Shown here piece by piece: positions 55,601 through 64,000 of a DNA stretch of 64,000 nucleotides. The notes beneath the pieces were generated by a model. That model was given only the letters and a program-made list of their open reading frames with translations, was not told the DNA's origin and did not search any database. The stretch is from contig JBCCHV010000011.1 of assembly GCA_039028635.1 (NCBI GenBank), forward strand, positions 1-64,000, given 5' to 3'. Each line of letters starts with the position of its first letter. Positions within the stretch are counted from its first letter, which is position 1. A program made the position numbers and the translations under genes. The DNA comes from Acidobacteriota bacterium (GTDB taxonomy: Bacteria; Acidobacteriota; Thermoanaerobaculia; Multivoradales; JBCCEF01).

Positions 55601-58600
55601 TTCCCGTCGGGCTCAGGAGGACCCAGATTTCGGCGCTGCTGAGGAAGCCTCCGGTGGCGCTCTCCCAGAACCCGACGGCCACCCAATCGGTGCGGCCCGG
55701 GGTGCCGGCGACGACATCCGCGGTCAAGGTCAGCACCGGCGCGATCGAGGTGTCACTGGCGAGCACCGGCACACTGGCGACGTGATCCTCTTGGCTGCCG
55801 CTGGCGACGGGCGCCACGGAGCTGTTGCCGAAGATCACCGAGGACTCCGCCGTCCAGCTCCGCAGGGGCTGGCGACCGTGCTGCACCTCGACCCCGTCGA
55901 GGGGCTCCCCGACCTGGCGGCCCGCCCCCGAGTTGGTGAAGGAGTCCCAAGCCAGCGGCCCCTCGACCGGCGGGCTCGTCACCGTGAGCTGCGCCGCCGA
56001 GGACTCGACGCTGGTCTCGCTGTCCGCGACCACCGCCTTGTACCAACCGGCATGATCGCCCTCCAGCGGCGTGATGGTGAGCTTCGAGAAGGGGCCACCG
56101 CCGCTGAGCCGGAACGCCCCGCCCGGCACGATCGCCTGGTAACTGCCGCCGGCCGAATCGCGCCGAAACCATGTGAAGGTGTACTCCCCGGTGCCGCCAC
56201 TCGCCGTCACCGAGAAGCTCGCCGCCGAGCCCACGTGGCCCTCCGCGTCCTCCGGCGACGACAGCTCCAGGGCCGGCGCCTCTTCCTCGAGGGTCAAGGT
56301 CGCGCGATTGCTGGTCGCCTGCTGCATGCCGTCGTCGGCGATCACCTGGTACCAGCCGAGGTGATCCTGCGCCACCGGCTCGATGAACAGCACCGAGATC
56401 TCGCCGCCGTCCGGGAGCGGCGCTTGCTGGATGTCGATGGTCGGATCGGATTGGTCCAGGCGGGTGTAGATGCCATCCTCTTCCGGGCTGAACAGCCAGG
56501 AGAACCCGTAGTGGCCGTCGCCCCCGGTGGCGCGAATCGAGAACAGGGCGCGACCGCCCAGCGGCTTCACCGAATCGAGCAGCTCCGTCACCCGCACCGG
56601 TTCTCGGACCGTCAGCGACGCCAGGCGCGAATCCGCAACCTCGTCGCCGTCTTCGACCCGCACCCGGTAGCTGCCGCGATGAACCGGCAGGACCGCAGCG
56701 ATCCTCAACGAGCCGCTGGGCAAAACCTCGATGCCGTCGCCGACCGACACCGGCTCGAACTGATCGCTGCCGGCGGCCTGAAACTCCCAGGCGAATTGGT
56801 ACGGAGGCTGGCCGCCGGTGACCGCGATCAGGAAGACCGCACCCTCCCCCTCCAGGACCTCAACGTCCGGGGGTCCCAACACCACCAAACCGTCGGAGTC
56901 CGGCGGCACCCAGCCGCCATCACCGAACCGGAAGTGGCCTTCGAGGCGCTCGACGTCGCCTTCCAGGTAGAAGCCATCGCCGTTGGAATCGGTCGGATCG
57001 AAGGTTGCGGCCTGGTCGCCGAAGGTCAGCTCGTTGTCCTGCAGATGGGCCATCTGCGCCCGCGGCCAGTTGGCCGTCGAGGGGGTGAATGGGGACTCGC
57101 CGTTGACGCTGTACTGATAAGTAGAAGAACCCGGCAGATAGTTGATCTCATCGCCGTCCTTGGTCCAGTACTTCTGGCCATTGAAGTCTGGATTGCGACT
57201 CTTCACGTCCTGCTTGAACTGGGCGTAGCTGTCGAAGAGATCGGCGTCACCGACTTCCAGGACGCAGGTTTCGCCGGCTTCCGTCAAATCCTCGAGATCG
57301 ATTTTCGACCGCAGGAAGAAGCCGCCCCCATCGCGCGGCGGATCCATGCCTTCCTCGACCTCGGGACGACCGACCGACGGTTGCCAGGCGATGTAGGTGC
57401 GGTTGTTGCTGAGGAAAATCCACTTGCCGCCCGGATCCGCCTCCACGGTACGGAAATCGGAGCTGACATAAAGGCGTGGCGGCTGCGGTCCTGCCGGATC
57501 GGCACTCGGCCAATCGGAGATTCCCCCCTGGGTGTAGATCAAGACGTTCTTGTACCCGAAGCCGCGCTCTGAACGCTTGGTGGTGCGGTGACGGGCGTAC
57601 CGGTTCCACTCCTCCGGGTGGTAGCCGATCGGCACCACGTGGCTGGTCGGCGAGGTCGTCGTCGAAACGTAGCCGATCACCGTGTCGTGAGGCTCGTAGT
57701 AAGCCGCCTTGGGCGTGACGTTCGCGCCGAGCGCAAAGGTCTTGCCGCGGTAGGTGTGCTGAAACCACGGCGAGCAGGACTGTCGATACCGCCCCTGCTG
57801 AATGGTCAGCGCCGTCTCACCGGCCACCAAGCCGTTGCGGAAGACCTCGTCCACCAGCACAAGAGGCCGATAGTTGGACACCGCGAAGGCGACCGGCCCG
57901 TGAATGCCGCCGCCGTGCTCCGTCAGATCGCCGCCGGTCATCAGCAACTGAGCCAGGTGGGTCCGAGTCTGCCGATAGTCGCCGAGAATCTCGTAGTGGT
58001 AAGCCCGGGTACCGCCGGAGGCGAACATTCCACCGGCCGCGCTCTGGCCTGCCTGCAGCGCCAGGTTGTAGTCGATGGCGATGGTGGCGAGCTCGCGGAC
58101 CTCCTCATCCGCCGCCAGGTCCGCGAGATTTAGAATCGCGGTCCAGGTCCAGGTCTCGTACTCGCCGCTGCTCGCCCACTCGGAGAAACCGTTGCTGATC
58201 GCCCAGGGCAGAAAGTCCAGCCACCAGTCGCGAATCGCCAGGTAGCCCGGGTCGGTGGTCTCGACATCGGCGGCCTGCTTCGAAAGCAGCTTGAAGGAGT
58301 TGTTGATCATCAGGTGGTTTTCGGTCGCTCCACAGGTGCAGGAGGCGGGATCACAATCCTGCGGGCCCTGGGCCGCCGACTCCATGCCCATATCGGCCTC
58401 GAAGGCTTCTCGCAGATCCTCGTGGGCGGTCTCTTCCGGCGGAAAGAGGGTGCTGCCGTAAAGCAAGAAGACCCGCATCGCCAGGTTGCGGTTACCGAGC
58501 TCGAAGCGTTTTTCGTCCGGGTTCTCCAGCCAGAACTGGTAGAGGGCTGCGATCAGCGCGCGGGCGTCCTCCACCGCCGAGTCGTCGAGCTCCCCGAGCT

Positions 58601-59129
58601 CGTGGAGCGCCAGCAGCACCAGAGCTTTCTGCCAGTGGTAAGCCTCGTGATCGGGGCGGTCGTGGTCGCCCCCCAACCTTCCCGGACCGCTCAACCACAA
58701 GTGGTCGTTCCAAGCGTGGAGCGCCTCGCGACGCCGCTCGTCGAGGGGCGTCGGCAGCAGCGGTGGCAGGAACGTACCGTCGAGGGTCAGCAGGCCCGTC
58801 ACCGGTGCCGCGTCCTCTTCATCGCCGACCTCGTAGCGAACCTGACAGCTTCCCGAGAAGGCGTCGGTCGGTCGAAAGGTGATGGTGTCGTCGACGTTCT
58901 CCACAACCTCGCCGGGACAGCCGAGATCGGTCACCGTCAGGAGCTCCAAGGGCACGCCGCAGGGATGGGCGTCGTTGGCCAGCACATCGACCACCACCGG
59001 ACTGCGCGCGAAGACATAGAAGGTCTCGTCCGACACCGCCGGCCCGGAAGGACAGGCGGCCTCGGCCGCAACCGCCGCCAAGCCCGAGATCAGAAGGGAA
59101 GTCAGGACAGCATTTCGTGAACGGTTCAT
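52692..59129 (-). CDS. Giant exported multidomain protein (toroid/lyase-like, Ig-like, PKD repeats)
   Basis: 2,145 aa from 59129. Signal peptide about 1-24 (MNRSRNAVLTSLLISGLAAVAAEA), then a short VLANDA-type domain. Residues about 120-640 look like an alpha/alpha-toroid followed by a beta domain (HAWNDHLWLSGP, HYHW-like patterns, NNSFKLLSKQA, MFASGGTRAYHY), as in polysaccharide lyases, though no catalytic set was confirmed. The C-terminal 1,400 residues are tandem beta-sandwiches: Ig-like domains (GGTGEYTFTWFRRDS, GGSGDYSFRWQRRSS), four repeats with HATLLANDIP / HAALLRNDVP, and three PKD domains (YRWSFGDSTTG, VSWDFGDGH, LEWAFGDGSQG). Likely binds or degrades extracellular polysaccharide. Confidence 0.85.
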   Translation of the reverse strand: MNRSRNAVLTSLLISGLAAVAAEAACPSGPAVSDETFYVFARSPVVVDVLANDAHPCGVPLELLTVTDLGCPGEVVENVDDTITFRPTDAFSGSCQVRYEVGDEEDAAPVTGLLTLDGTFLPPLLPTPLDERRREALHAWNDHLWLSGPGRLGGDHDRPDHEAYHWQKALVLLALHELGELDDSAVEDARALIAALYQFWLENPDEKRFELGNRNLAMRVFLLYGSTLFPPEETAHEDLREAFEADMGMESAAQGPQDCDPASCTCGATENHLMINNSFKLLSKQAADVETTDPGYLAIRDWWLDFLPWAISNGFSEWASSGEYETWTWTAILNLADLAADEEVRELATIAIDYNLALQAGQSAAGGMFASGGTRAYHYEILGDYRQTRTHLAQLLMTGGDLTEHGGGIHGPVAFAVSNYRPLVLVDEVFRNGLVAGETALTIQQGRYRQSCSPWFQHTYRGKTFALGANVTPKAAYYEPHDTVIGYVSTTTSPTSHVVPIGYHPEEWNRYARHRTTKRSERGFGYKNVLIYTQGGISDWPSADPAGPQPPRLYVSSDFRTVEADPGGKWIFLSNNRTYIAWQPSVGRPEVEEGMDPPRDGGGFFLRSKIDLEDLTEAGETCVLEVGDADLFDSYAQFKQDVKSRNPDFNGQKYWTKDGDEINYLPGSSTYQYSVNGESPFTPSTANWPRAQMAHLQDNELTFGDQAATFDPTDSNGDGFYLEGDVERLEGHFRFGDGGWVPPDSDGLVVLGPPDVEVLEGEGAVFLIAVTGGQPPYQFAWEFQAAGSDQFEPVSVGDGIEVLPSGSLRIAAVLPVHRGSYRVRVEDGDEVADSRLASLTVREPVRVTELLDSVKPLGGRALFSIRATGGDGHYGFSWLFSPEEDGIYTRLDQSDPTIDIQQAPLPDGGEISVLFIEPVAQDHLGWYQVIADDGMQQATSNRATLTLEEEAPALELSSPEDAEGHVGSAASFSVTASGGTGEYTFTWFRRDSAGGSYQAIVPGGAFRLSGGGPFSKLTITPLEGDHAGWYKAVVADSETSVESSAAQLTVTSPPVEGPLAWDSFTNSGAGRQVGEPLDGVEVQHGRQPLRSWTAESSVIFGNSSVAPVASGSQEDHVASVPVLASDTSIAPVLTLTADVVAGTPGRTDWVAVGFWESATGGFLSSAEIWVLLSPTGNVAVHVQGTQYELLSGHCVDLGCDFFPGGTNRLTLEYDTANERVSAWVNGVRVLALAELPEVELHLNHAAIDFNNRGLPDLARVASFRLSAEQETAVPPLSIFPPQSTQATEGESPSFFVTAEGGSGDYSFRWQRRSSPADSYSDVSGSEYVVSTDGGESTLTIESVSQTHAGWYRVKVFDGIRELTSEGAELTVSEAPVTLLAKDDPGDGDPGPFTFTKPTNTGEYWLRHHHVLKNDQPNSGTWVLDHSNPSVGSLDMGSCSVFQCFFYTPPEGFLGGEVTFTYTMTDDGTRESNSAEVKLIIPAHLLANPDPDPETPEALTFWSYQDAYWISHAALLRNDVPNEDTEISWWSDPPGDLEPRFWEQDQSWYFRYDPPPGFAGGEVEFTYRMRRRNTTPESVEAIVKLQLPADLEAVPDPDPAAPQSLAFDVYRDVYWIPHATLLANDIPAGNAYISDWIDPEDGVMWPVLWEGDGNWYFYYDPPTGFAGGEIEFSYFIERPDVEGQESEAALVKVQLPPDLVANDDSVGFATYAATYSFPHGDLLLNDIPTSGTWVSYSGPPTVGELDSVNQVFTYLPPPGYLGGEVEFDYRIRRQGDPTETESENGKVTLTIPPPPTPVARFSAQCRGLTCQFDAGASTGLGLSYRWSFGDSTTGCCQTALHDYGSVGTYTVELEVTDSFGQTAESSQQLRPIEARPDPLSVVFPGPLVLSAGDLLNNDAAPLGADLEIGAITSWPTQGHLQIETATFPDGAILALEYAPHGCTVDDAFSYRLLLEGGTQSEDEGLVTVDVLPDGRPAASFAVSCAGQTCSFTDQSSDDSGYGVSWDFGDGHHSTEPNPVHEYAPGIYTATLTVVDLCEQADFASREVDATGAGSGPTEPTVSCRGLECTFDGSALLHGVTSPRLEWAFGDGSQGTGTTTTHRFPLTEDGVFEVTLAVTDSLSPSREEYAVTVQVLNRRQALVLWLD

Positions 59130-59678
59130 TGCCTGGTGGCCCCCTTGTTGCGACACCGAAATCCGAATCCCGGAAAAGGCGATCCATCGCGCTCTTCTCG
59201 GCGGCTGTCCCAGCACGCTCGCCCATCGACCGCCATCTCCAAGGCGTCCGCGAGCGGCTCTTTCTTGCAATCCACGGTCGTCGTGACCCCGCACCGGGAA
59301 AAGGTTTACTGGGCTGGCGAGATTCGTTCTCATGGGCACCACTGCACCACCCCGAGTCAACCGAACCAGAGCCTCACCGAGCCCAGCCCGGAAGTCATGA
59401 CCAGGGCCTGACAAGGGACTGTCGAAGCGCTGACCGGTTGCGGATAAGCCGATGAATCGACTGGAGTTGCAGGGGAGGATGCGGCGAGGGTCCGGCGGCG
59501 GCCGCGGCAGGCCCGCCGCAGCGTCGAGGACTGGTCTCACGAGCTACTCAAAGAGTTCTCAAGAGGCAATATGGCGACGCCGCGATATGATCTCGGATCA
59601 TGGCTCCTCGGGACCGCCGCAGGAGCTGGCCGATCAGCATCTCCCTGACCTCAACTCCAACACTGCTCGGAGGAGCGC
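59130..59678. other. Intergenic region without a recognisable gene
   Basis: A 549-bp divergent gap between the giant protein and the GSDH-type gene. No coding sequence is supported. The last 100 bases hold TATGAT (about 59585) as a possible -10 box for the 59679 gene, without a convincing -35, and GGAGGAGC just before the ATG. Confidence 0.4.
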
Positions 59679-60914
59679 ATGCAGAGTAAGAGCCGATTCC
59701 TGTCCAGCCTCGCCATCGTGATCGCCTGCGGTCTGACCTCGGGAGCGCCGTCGGCCAGCGCTCAGATCCCTTCTGACCTCGCCCTCAACGCCTTGCCCTT
59801 CGGTGTCTCGACACCGGTGGCGGTACGCCACGCCGGCGACGGCTCGAACCGCCTGTTCATCGTCGAGCGCAGCGGAACGATCCGAATCTTCGTTCCCGGC
59901 ACCGGCCTCCTCGGCACGCCCTTCCTCAACATCACGAGCGAGGTCGACACCTTCTTCGAGGGCGGCTTCCTCGGCCTGGCCTTTCACCCGAACTTCGCCA
60001 GCAACCGCTTCTTCTATGTCAGCTATACCCGCGACGGCTCCGGCGGTGACGACCTCGAAACGGTGATCGAGCGCTATCGCGTACCGGCCGGCACTCCCAA
60101 CGATGCCGACGAGAGCACGGCGTTCGAGATCTTCACCCTCGGCCAGCCGGCCGGCAACCACAATGGCGGCGACATCCACTTCGGACCGGACGGCTTCCTC
60201 TACATCAGCCTGGGGGACGGTGGCGCTTCGAGCGGCACGTCCCAGAGCACCAGCAATCTGCTCGGCAAGATGCTGCGCATCGATCCCTGCGACACCGCCT
60301 CCTGCGCCGCCCCCTACACGATTCCCGCCAGCAATCCCTTCGTCGGCTCCGCCGGCCAGGACGAAATCTGGGCCGTCGGCTTGCGCAACCCTTACCGCTG
60401 GAGCTTCGACCGGCTGACCGGCGACATGTTCATCGGCGACGTTGGCGAGGGCTCGCGCGAAGAGGTCTCGTTCGAGTCGGCCAGCAGTGGTGGCGGAAGC
60501 AACTACGGTTGGAACTGCCGCGAGGGCAACATCCCGGGGCCGGGCGGATGCAGCGGCAGCTTCGTCGAGCCGATCCTCACCTACACCCACGTCAACAACA
60601 ACTGCTCGATCACCGGCGGGTACCGCTACCGCGGCTGCATTCCGGGCCTCCGCGGTACCTACATCTTCGGCGATTTCTGCAGCGCCAAGGTGTTTTTCGG
60701 CACCGAAAACTCGCCCGGCAACTGGAGCTTCACCGAGTGGGACGACCTCGGCGGCAACATCTACGGGTTCGGTGAGGACGAGGCCGGCGAGCTCTACCTG
60801 CTGCAGGGCAGCAACGTGCTGCGTTTCGAAAGCGCCAGCTGCGTTGCCAACGCCATCTTCAGCGACGGCTTCGAGTCCGGCAACACCACCGCCTGGTCCA
60901 CCACCGTTCCCTGA
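59679..60914 (+). CDS. Secreted PQQ-dependent sugar dehydrogenase-like protein with DGFESG tag
   Basis: 411 aa. Signal peptide about 1-28 (SRFLSSLAIVIACGLTSGAPSASA). The rest is a six-bladed GSDH-type propeller (PF07995): AVRHAGDGSNRLFIVERSG, GGFLGLAFHPNF, NHNGGDIHFGPDGFLYISLGDGG, WAVGLRNPYRWSFD, SNYGWNCREG. His in NHNGGDIHF corresponds to the general base of soluble glucose/aldose dehydrogenases. The C-terminus ends FSDGFESGNTTAWSTTVP. It probably oxidises sugars or aldoses outside the cell with PQQ; other GSDH-fold proteins lack activity, so substrate is open. Convergent with the lipoprotein hydrolase. Confidence 0.88.
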   Translation: MQSKSRFLSSLAIVIACGLTSGAPSASAQIPSDLALNALPFGVSTPVAVRHAGDGSNRLFIVERSGTIRIFVPGTGLLGTPFLNITSEVDTFFEGGFLGLAFHPNFASNRFFYVSYTRDGSGGDDLETVIERYRVPAGTPNDADESTAFEIFTLGQPAGNHNGGDIHFGPDGFLYISLGDGGASSGTSQSTSNLLGKMLRIDPCDTASCAAPYTIPASNPFVGSAGQDEIWAVGLRNPYRWSFDRLTGDMFIGDVGEGSREEVSFESASSGGGSNYGWNCREGNIPGPGGCSGSFVEPILTYTHVNNNCSITGGYRYRGCIPGLRGTYIFGDFCSAKVFFGTENSPGNWSFTEWDDLGGNIYGFGEDEAGELYLLQGSNVLRFESASCVANAIFSDGFESGNTTAWSTTVP

Positions 60915-60948
60915 TTCTCGCCCCGGGCTTCTGAGCTTCGACCTCCCC

Positions 60949-60973
60949 GAGCCGGTCGCGTCGCGGCCGGCTC
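60949..60973. terminator. Bidirectional hairpin between convergent genes
   Basis: An 11-bp stem (GAGCCGGTCGC / GCGGCCGGCTC, one G-T pair) with a three-base loop lies between the two stops and overlaps the end of the hydrolase gene. No T-run is seen on either side. Confidence 0.45.
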
Positions 60974-62093
60974 AGTCGCTGCTCGCCTGCCCGAAGAAGC
61001 GGTCGAGGACGTCCATGAACCACTGCGGATAGGCGCCTTGGAGTCCGATGTGGCCGCCGCCGGGGGTGGCGAGCAGCTCGACGCCGGGGTTGGCCTCGGC
61101 AGCCCGGCGCAGGTCGGCCATCACCACCGGACCGAACAGCGGATCGTCCTCGGCGGCGAGTAGCAGCACCGGCCCCGCGGCGCGCGCCAGGGAGGGCAAC
61201 GGATCCGCCGCCGCCAGCGGCAGCGACGGCGGCACCCCCTGGGATTCGGCGAGGTAGAGCATCATCGACGCCACCGGCCCATCGGCCCCGAGGGCGATGC
61301 CCTGATCCTGCAGGCGATCCCGCAGCAGGCGCCGGAAGCTGAGATCGAGCAGACCGAGGGAGCGCCGTTTCCACCATCGGATGGGAGCGGTGAGCTCGCC
61401 GAAGACCGTCTCGAGGGCGGCCGGCGGCGAGATCGCGACCACCCCCGCCTCGGGCGCTCCCGGCCGACCGGCGGCGTGGATGACGTCGAGGGCCCCGAGG
61501 CTGAAGCCGACCATGCCGATCTTGCGCTCCGGCGCGATGAAGCGGCTCCAGCGCAGCAGATCGGAAGCTTCGACCAGACCGAGGGTGGGCAGCCATTCCG
61601 GCGACAACAGACATCCGTGCCAGCGCATGTCCGGGATCAGCACCCCGTAGCCGTGAGCCGCCAGAGCCTCGCCGAGGAAGCGCACATAGGCACTGTTGCG
61701 ACTGTCGTAGAGGCCGTGCACGACGACCACCAGGGGGCGCTGCGGCTCGCCCGGATAGTGATAGGCCCAGAGCGGCGGCGCCGCGTCGACGGCGATTCCA
61801 CGCAAGGCGGTGAAGCCCGCCGGCGGTTGCTCGACGCAGGCGCGAGCGGCGATCTGGTCGGCATTCTTGCGCGCCAGATCTCCGCGCACGACGCGAAAGG
61901 TGCTGCGGAAGGCCCCCTCGCGCCGCGCCGGCACCGGCCCGGCGGACCGCACACAGCCCCAGAACTCGGCACCGGAGTCGGACGCCGAACAGTCCCAGGG
62001 AGTCGGTGACGGCAGCGGCCGCAGGCCACTGCAGCCGGCGGCCAGCAGGCCCGCCATCAAACCCAGGAGCTGGCCGCGGAGGTTTCCCAACAT
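60972..62093 (-). CDS. Lipoprotein alpha/beta hydrolase
   Basis: 373 aa from 62093; a GTG at 62126 behind AGGAG is also possible and gives the same lipobox. Lipobox LLAAGC at about residue 20 marks an outer-envelope lipoprotein. The hydrolase domain has VVVHGLYDSRNSAYVRF, YGVLIPDMRWHG, the nucleophile elbow GFSLGA, AAEDDPLFGP (Asp) and GGGHIGL (His), like the YheT/carboxylesterase group. It probably hydrolyses esters or lipids in the periplasm. Convergent with the GSDH-type gene. Confidence 0.85.
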   Translation of the reverse strand: MLGNLRGQLLGLMAGLLAAGCSGLRPLPSPTPWDCSASDSGAEFWGCVRSAGPVPARREGAFRSTFRVVRGDLARKNADQIAARACVEQPPAGFTALRGIAVDAAPPLWAYHYPGEPQRPLVVVVHGLYDSRNSAYVRFLGEALAAHGYGVLIPDMRWHGCLLSPEWLPTLGLVEASDLLRWSRFIAPERKIGMVGFSLGALDVIHAAGRPGAPEAGVVAISPPAALETVFGELTAPIRWWKRRSLGLLDLSFRRLLRDRLQDQGIALGADGPVASMMLYLAESQGVPPSLPLAAADPLPSLARAAGPVLLLAAEDDPLFGPVVMADLRRAAEANPGVELLATPGGGHIGLQGAYPQWFMDVLDRFFGQASSD

Positions 62094-62153
62094 GGCAACA
62101 GTATGGGCTTCGGAGGACCGATTCACAAGCTCCTGTGCTAGCCTCAGGCCGCC

Positions 62154-62914
62154 TTGATCCAGCCGCTGGAAGCACCGTCATCGCAGGATCTTTCCCCGAA
62201 CTTGCGCTCTTGGGGAGCGTTCGCCTCCCTGGCTTTGACGGCCGTGCTGTTCGTGCTCTACAGCCTGCTGCAGGCTGCCGGCCTGGCGGCCGTTTCGATC
62301 GCCGAGGCCAACACCGGTGGCAATCCCTTCGCCGGCGTCACCAACCACTTCGGCACCATGCTGTGGGCCGGCATTCTGATCGCCGCCCCGATCACCCTGG
62401 CAGCGATCTACTTCCTGGTTCGCGTCCGCCGCCCGCAGGGCGTCCTGGAGTACCTCGGCTGGGTTTCCTTCCGCTGGCCCGGCGCCCTCCTTGGCCTGGC
62501 CGCCATCCTGGCCACCAGCTTCACCTTCGATGCCCTCTCCCGCGGCCTCGATCGGCCGCCGATTCCGGCCTTCGTCGAGATGGCGATGACCACCGCCGGC
62601 TCCCTGCCGGCCCTGATCTTCGCCATCGTGGTGGTCGCTCCCCTCTTCGAAGAGGTCCTCTTCCGCGGCTTCCTGTTCACCGGCCTCGCCAACTCCGCCG
62701 CCGGCACCTGGGGAGCCGTCTTGATCACCAGCCTGCTGTTCAGCGTCATCCATCTGCAGTACGACCTCTTCGACATGAGCTCGATCTTCATCCTCGGATT
62801 GATCCTGGGAGCGGTGCGCGCCCTCACCGACTCGACCCGGCTGGCCTTCCTGCTCCACGCCGCGGTCAATCTGTTGGCCGTCGGCCAGGCCGCCCTCTAC
62901 CTGTGGGGTGACGC

Positions 62915-62918
<4 letters not shown>
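62154..62918 (+). CDS. CPBP-family intramembrane metalloprotease
   Basis: 254 aa; TTG start at 62154 fits the frame, with no better codon before the first helix. About eight hydrophobic helices. The CPBP (CAAX protease / bacteriocin-processing, PF02517) motifs are EEVLFRGF, SVIHLQYD and LLHAAVNLL, providing Glu-Glu-x3-Arg, His and His-x3-Asn. It cleaves prenylated or membrane substrates in eukaryotes; bacterial members process bacteriocins or act in immunity. Its stop overlaps the start of the antiporter gene (GTGA). Confidence 0.88.

Positions 62919-64000
<1,082 letters not shown>

Overview
This 64 kb window is high-GC bacterial chromosome packed with genes on both strands. Three things suggest Acidobacteriota, most likely a Thermoanaerobaculia-like lineage: many ECF sigma factors and Hanks-type kinases with TPR tails, many secreted proteins with a short FxDGFESGxxxWS tag, and FHA-containing sigma54 activators. 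That placement is inferred from gene content, because the window has no rRNA or other phylogenetic marker gene. No tRNA, rRNA, CRISPR array, transposase or prophage was recognised.

Layout. 0-3.6 kb: a C-type-lectin-like secreted protein, an alpha/beta hydrolase, and a translationally coupled small membrane protein / ECF sigma / small membrane protein trio. 3.8-11.3 kb: a second ECF sigma overlapping a TPR-tailed Ser/Thr kinase, three unrecognised proteins, and a trypsin-like secreted protease. 11.4-16.4 kb (minus): a TPR-CHAT protease, a four-repeat secreted protein, and a sigma/anti-sigma pair. 16.7-18.3 kb: a 4-TM membrane protein convergent with two minus-strand genes that each contain an in-frame TGA. 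The downstream one is a SelL/PRX-like2 redox protein whose TGA replaces the first Cys of the CxxC motif and is followed by a SECIS-like hairpin, so it is very probably a selenoprotein. 18.6-23.7 kb: a Ser/Thr kinase followed by an FHA-sigma54 activator. 23.9-26.7 kb: secreted proteins, with palindromic REP-like repeats at 18.3 and 26.8 kb.

27-36.7 kb: a class A penicillin-binding protein divergent from an ABC-F ATPase, a third sigma/anti-sigma pair, and a patatin-type lipase whose catalytic domain is split by about 12 membrane helices. 36.9-41 kb: a tyrosinase fused to HEAT-like repeats, followed by a HEAT-SCO1-membrane protein, which looks like a copper enzyme with its own metallochaperone. 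41-59.1 kb (minus): large exported proteins, including a Cys-rich protein, a beta-helix protein, an RHS protein and a 2,145-residue multidomain Ig/PKD protein. 59.7-64 kb: a GSDH-type sugar dehydrogenase, a lipoprotein hydrolase, a CPBP protease, and a CPA1 Na+/H+ antiporter cut by the window end.

Overall the region combines transmembrane signalling (ECF/anti-sigma pairs, kinases, FHA-sigma54) with a large exported proteome. The most noteworthy loci are the selenoprotein gene with its TGA-containing neighbour and the tyrosinase/SCO1 pair.
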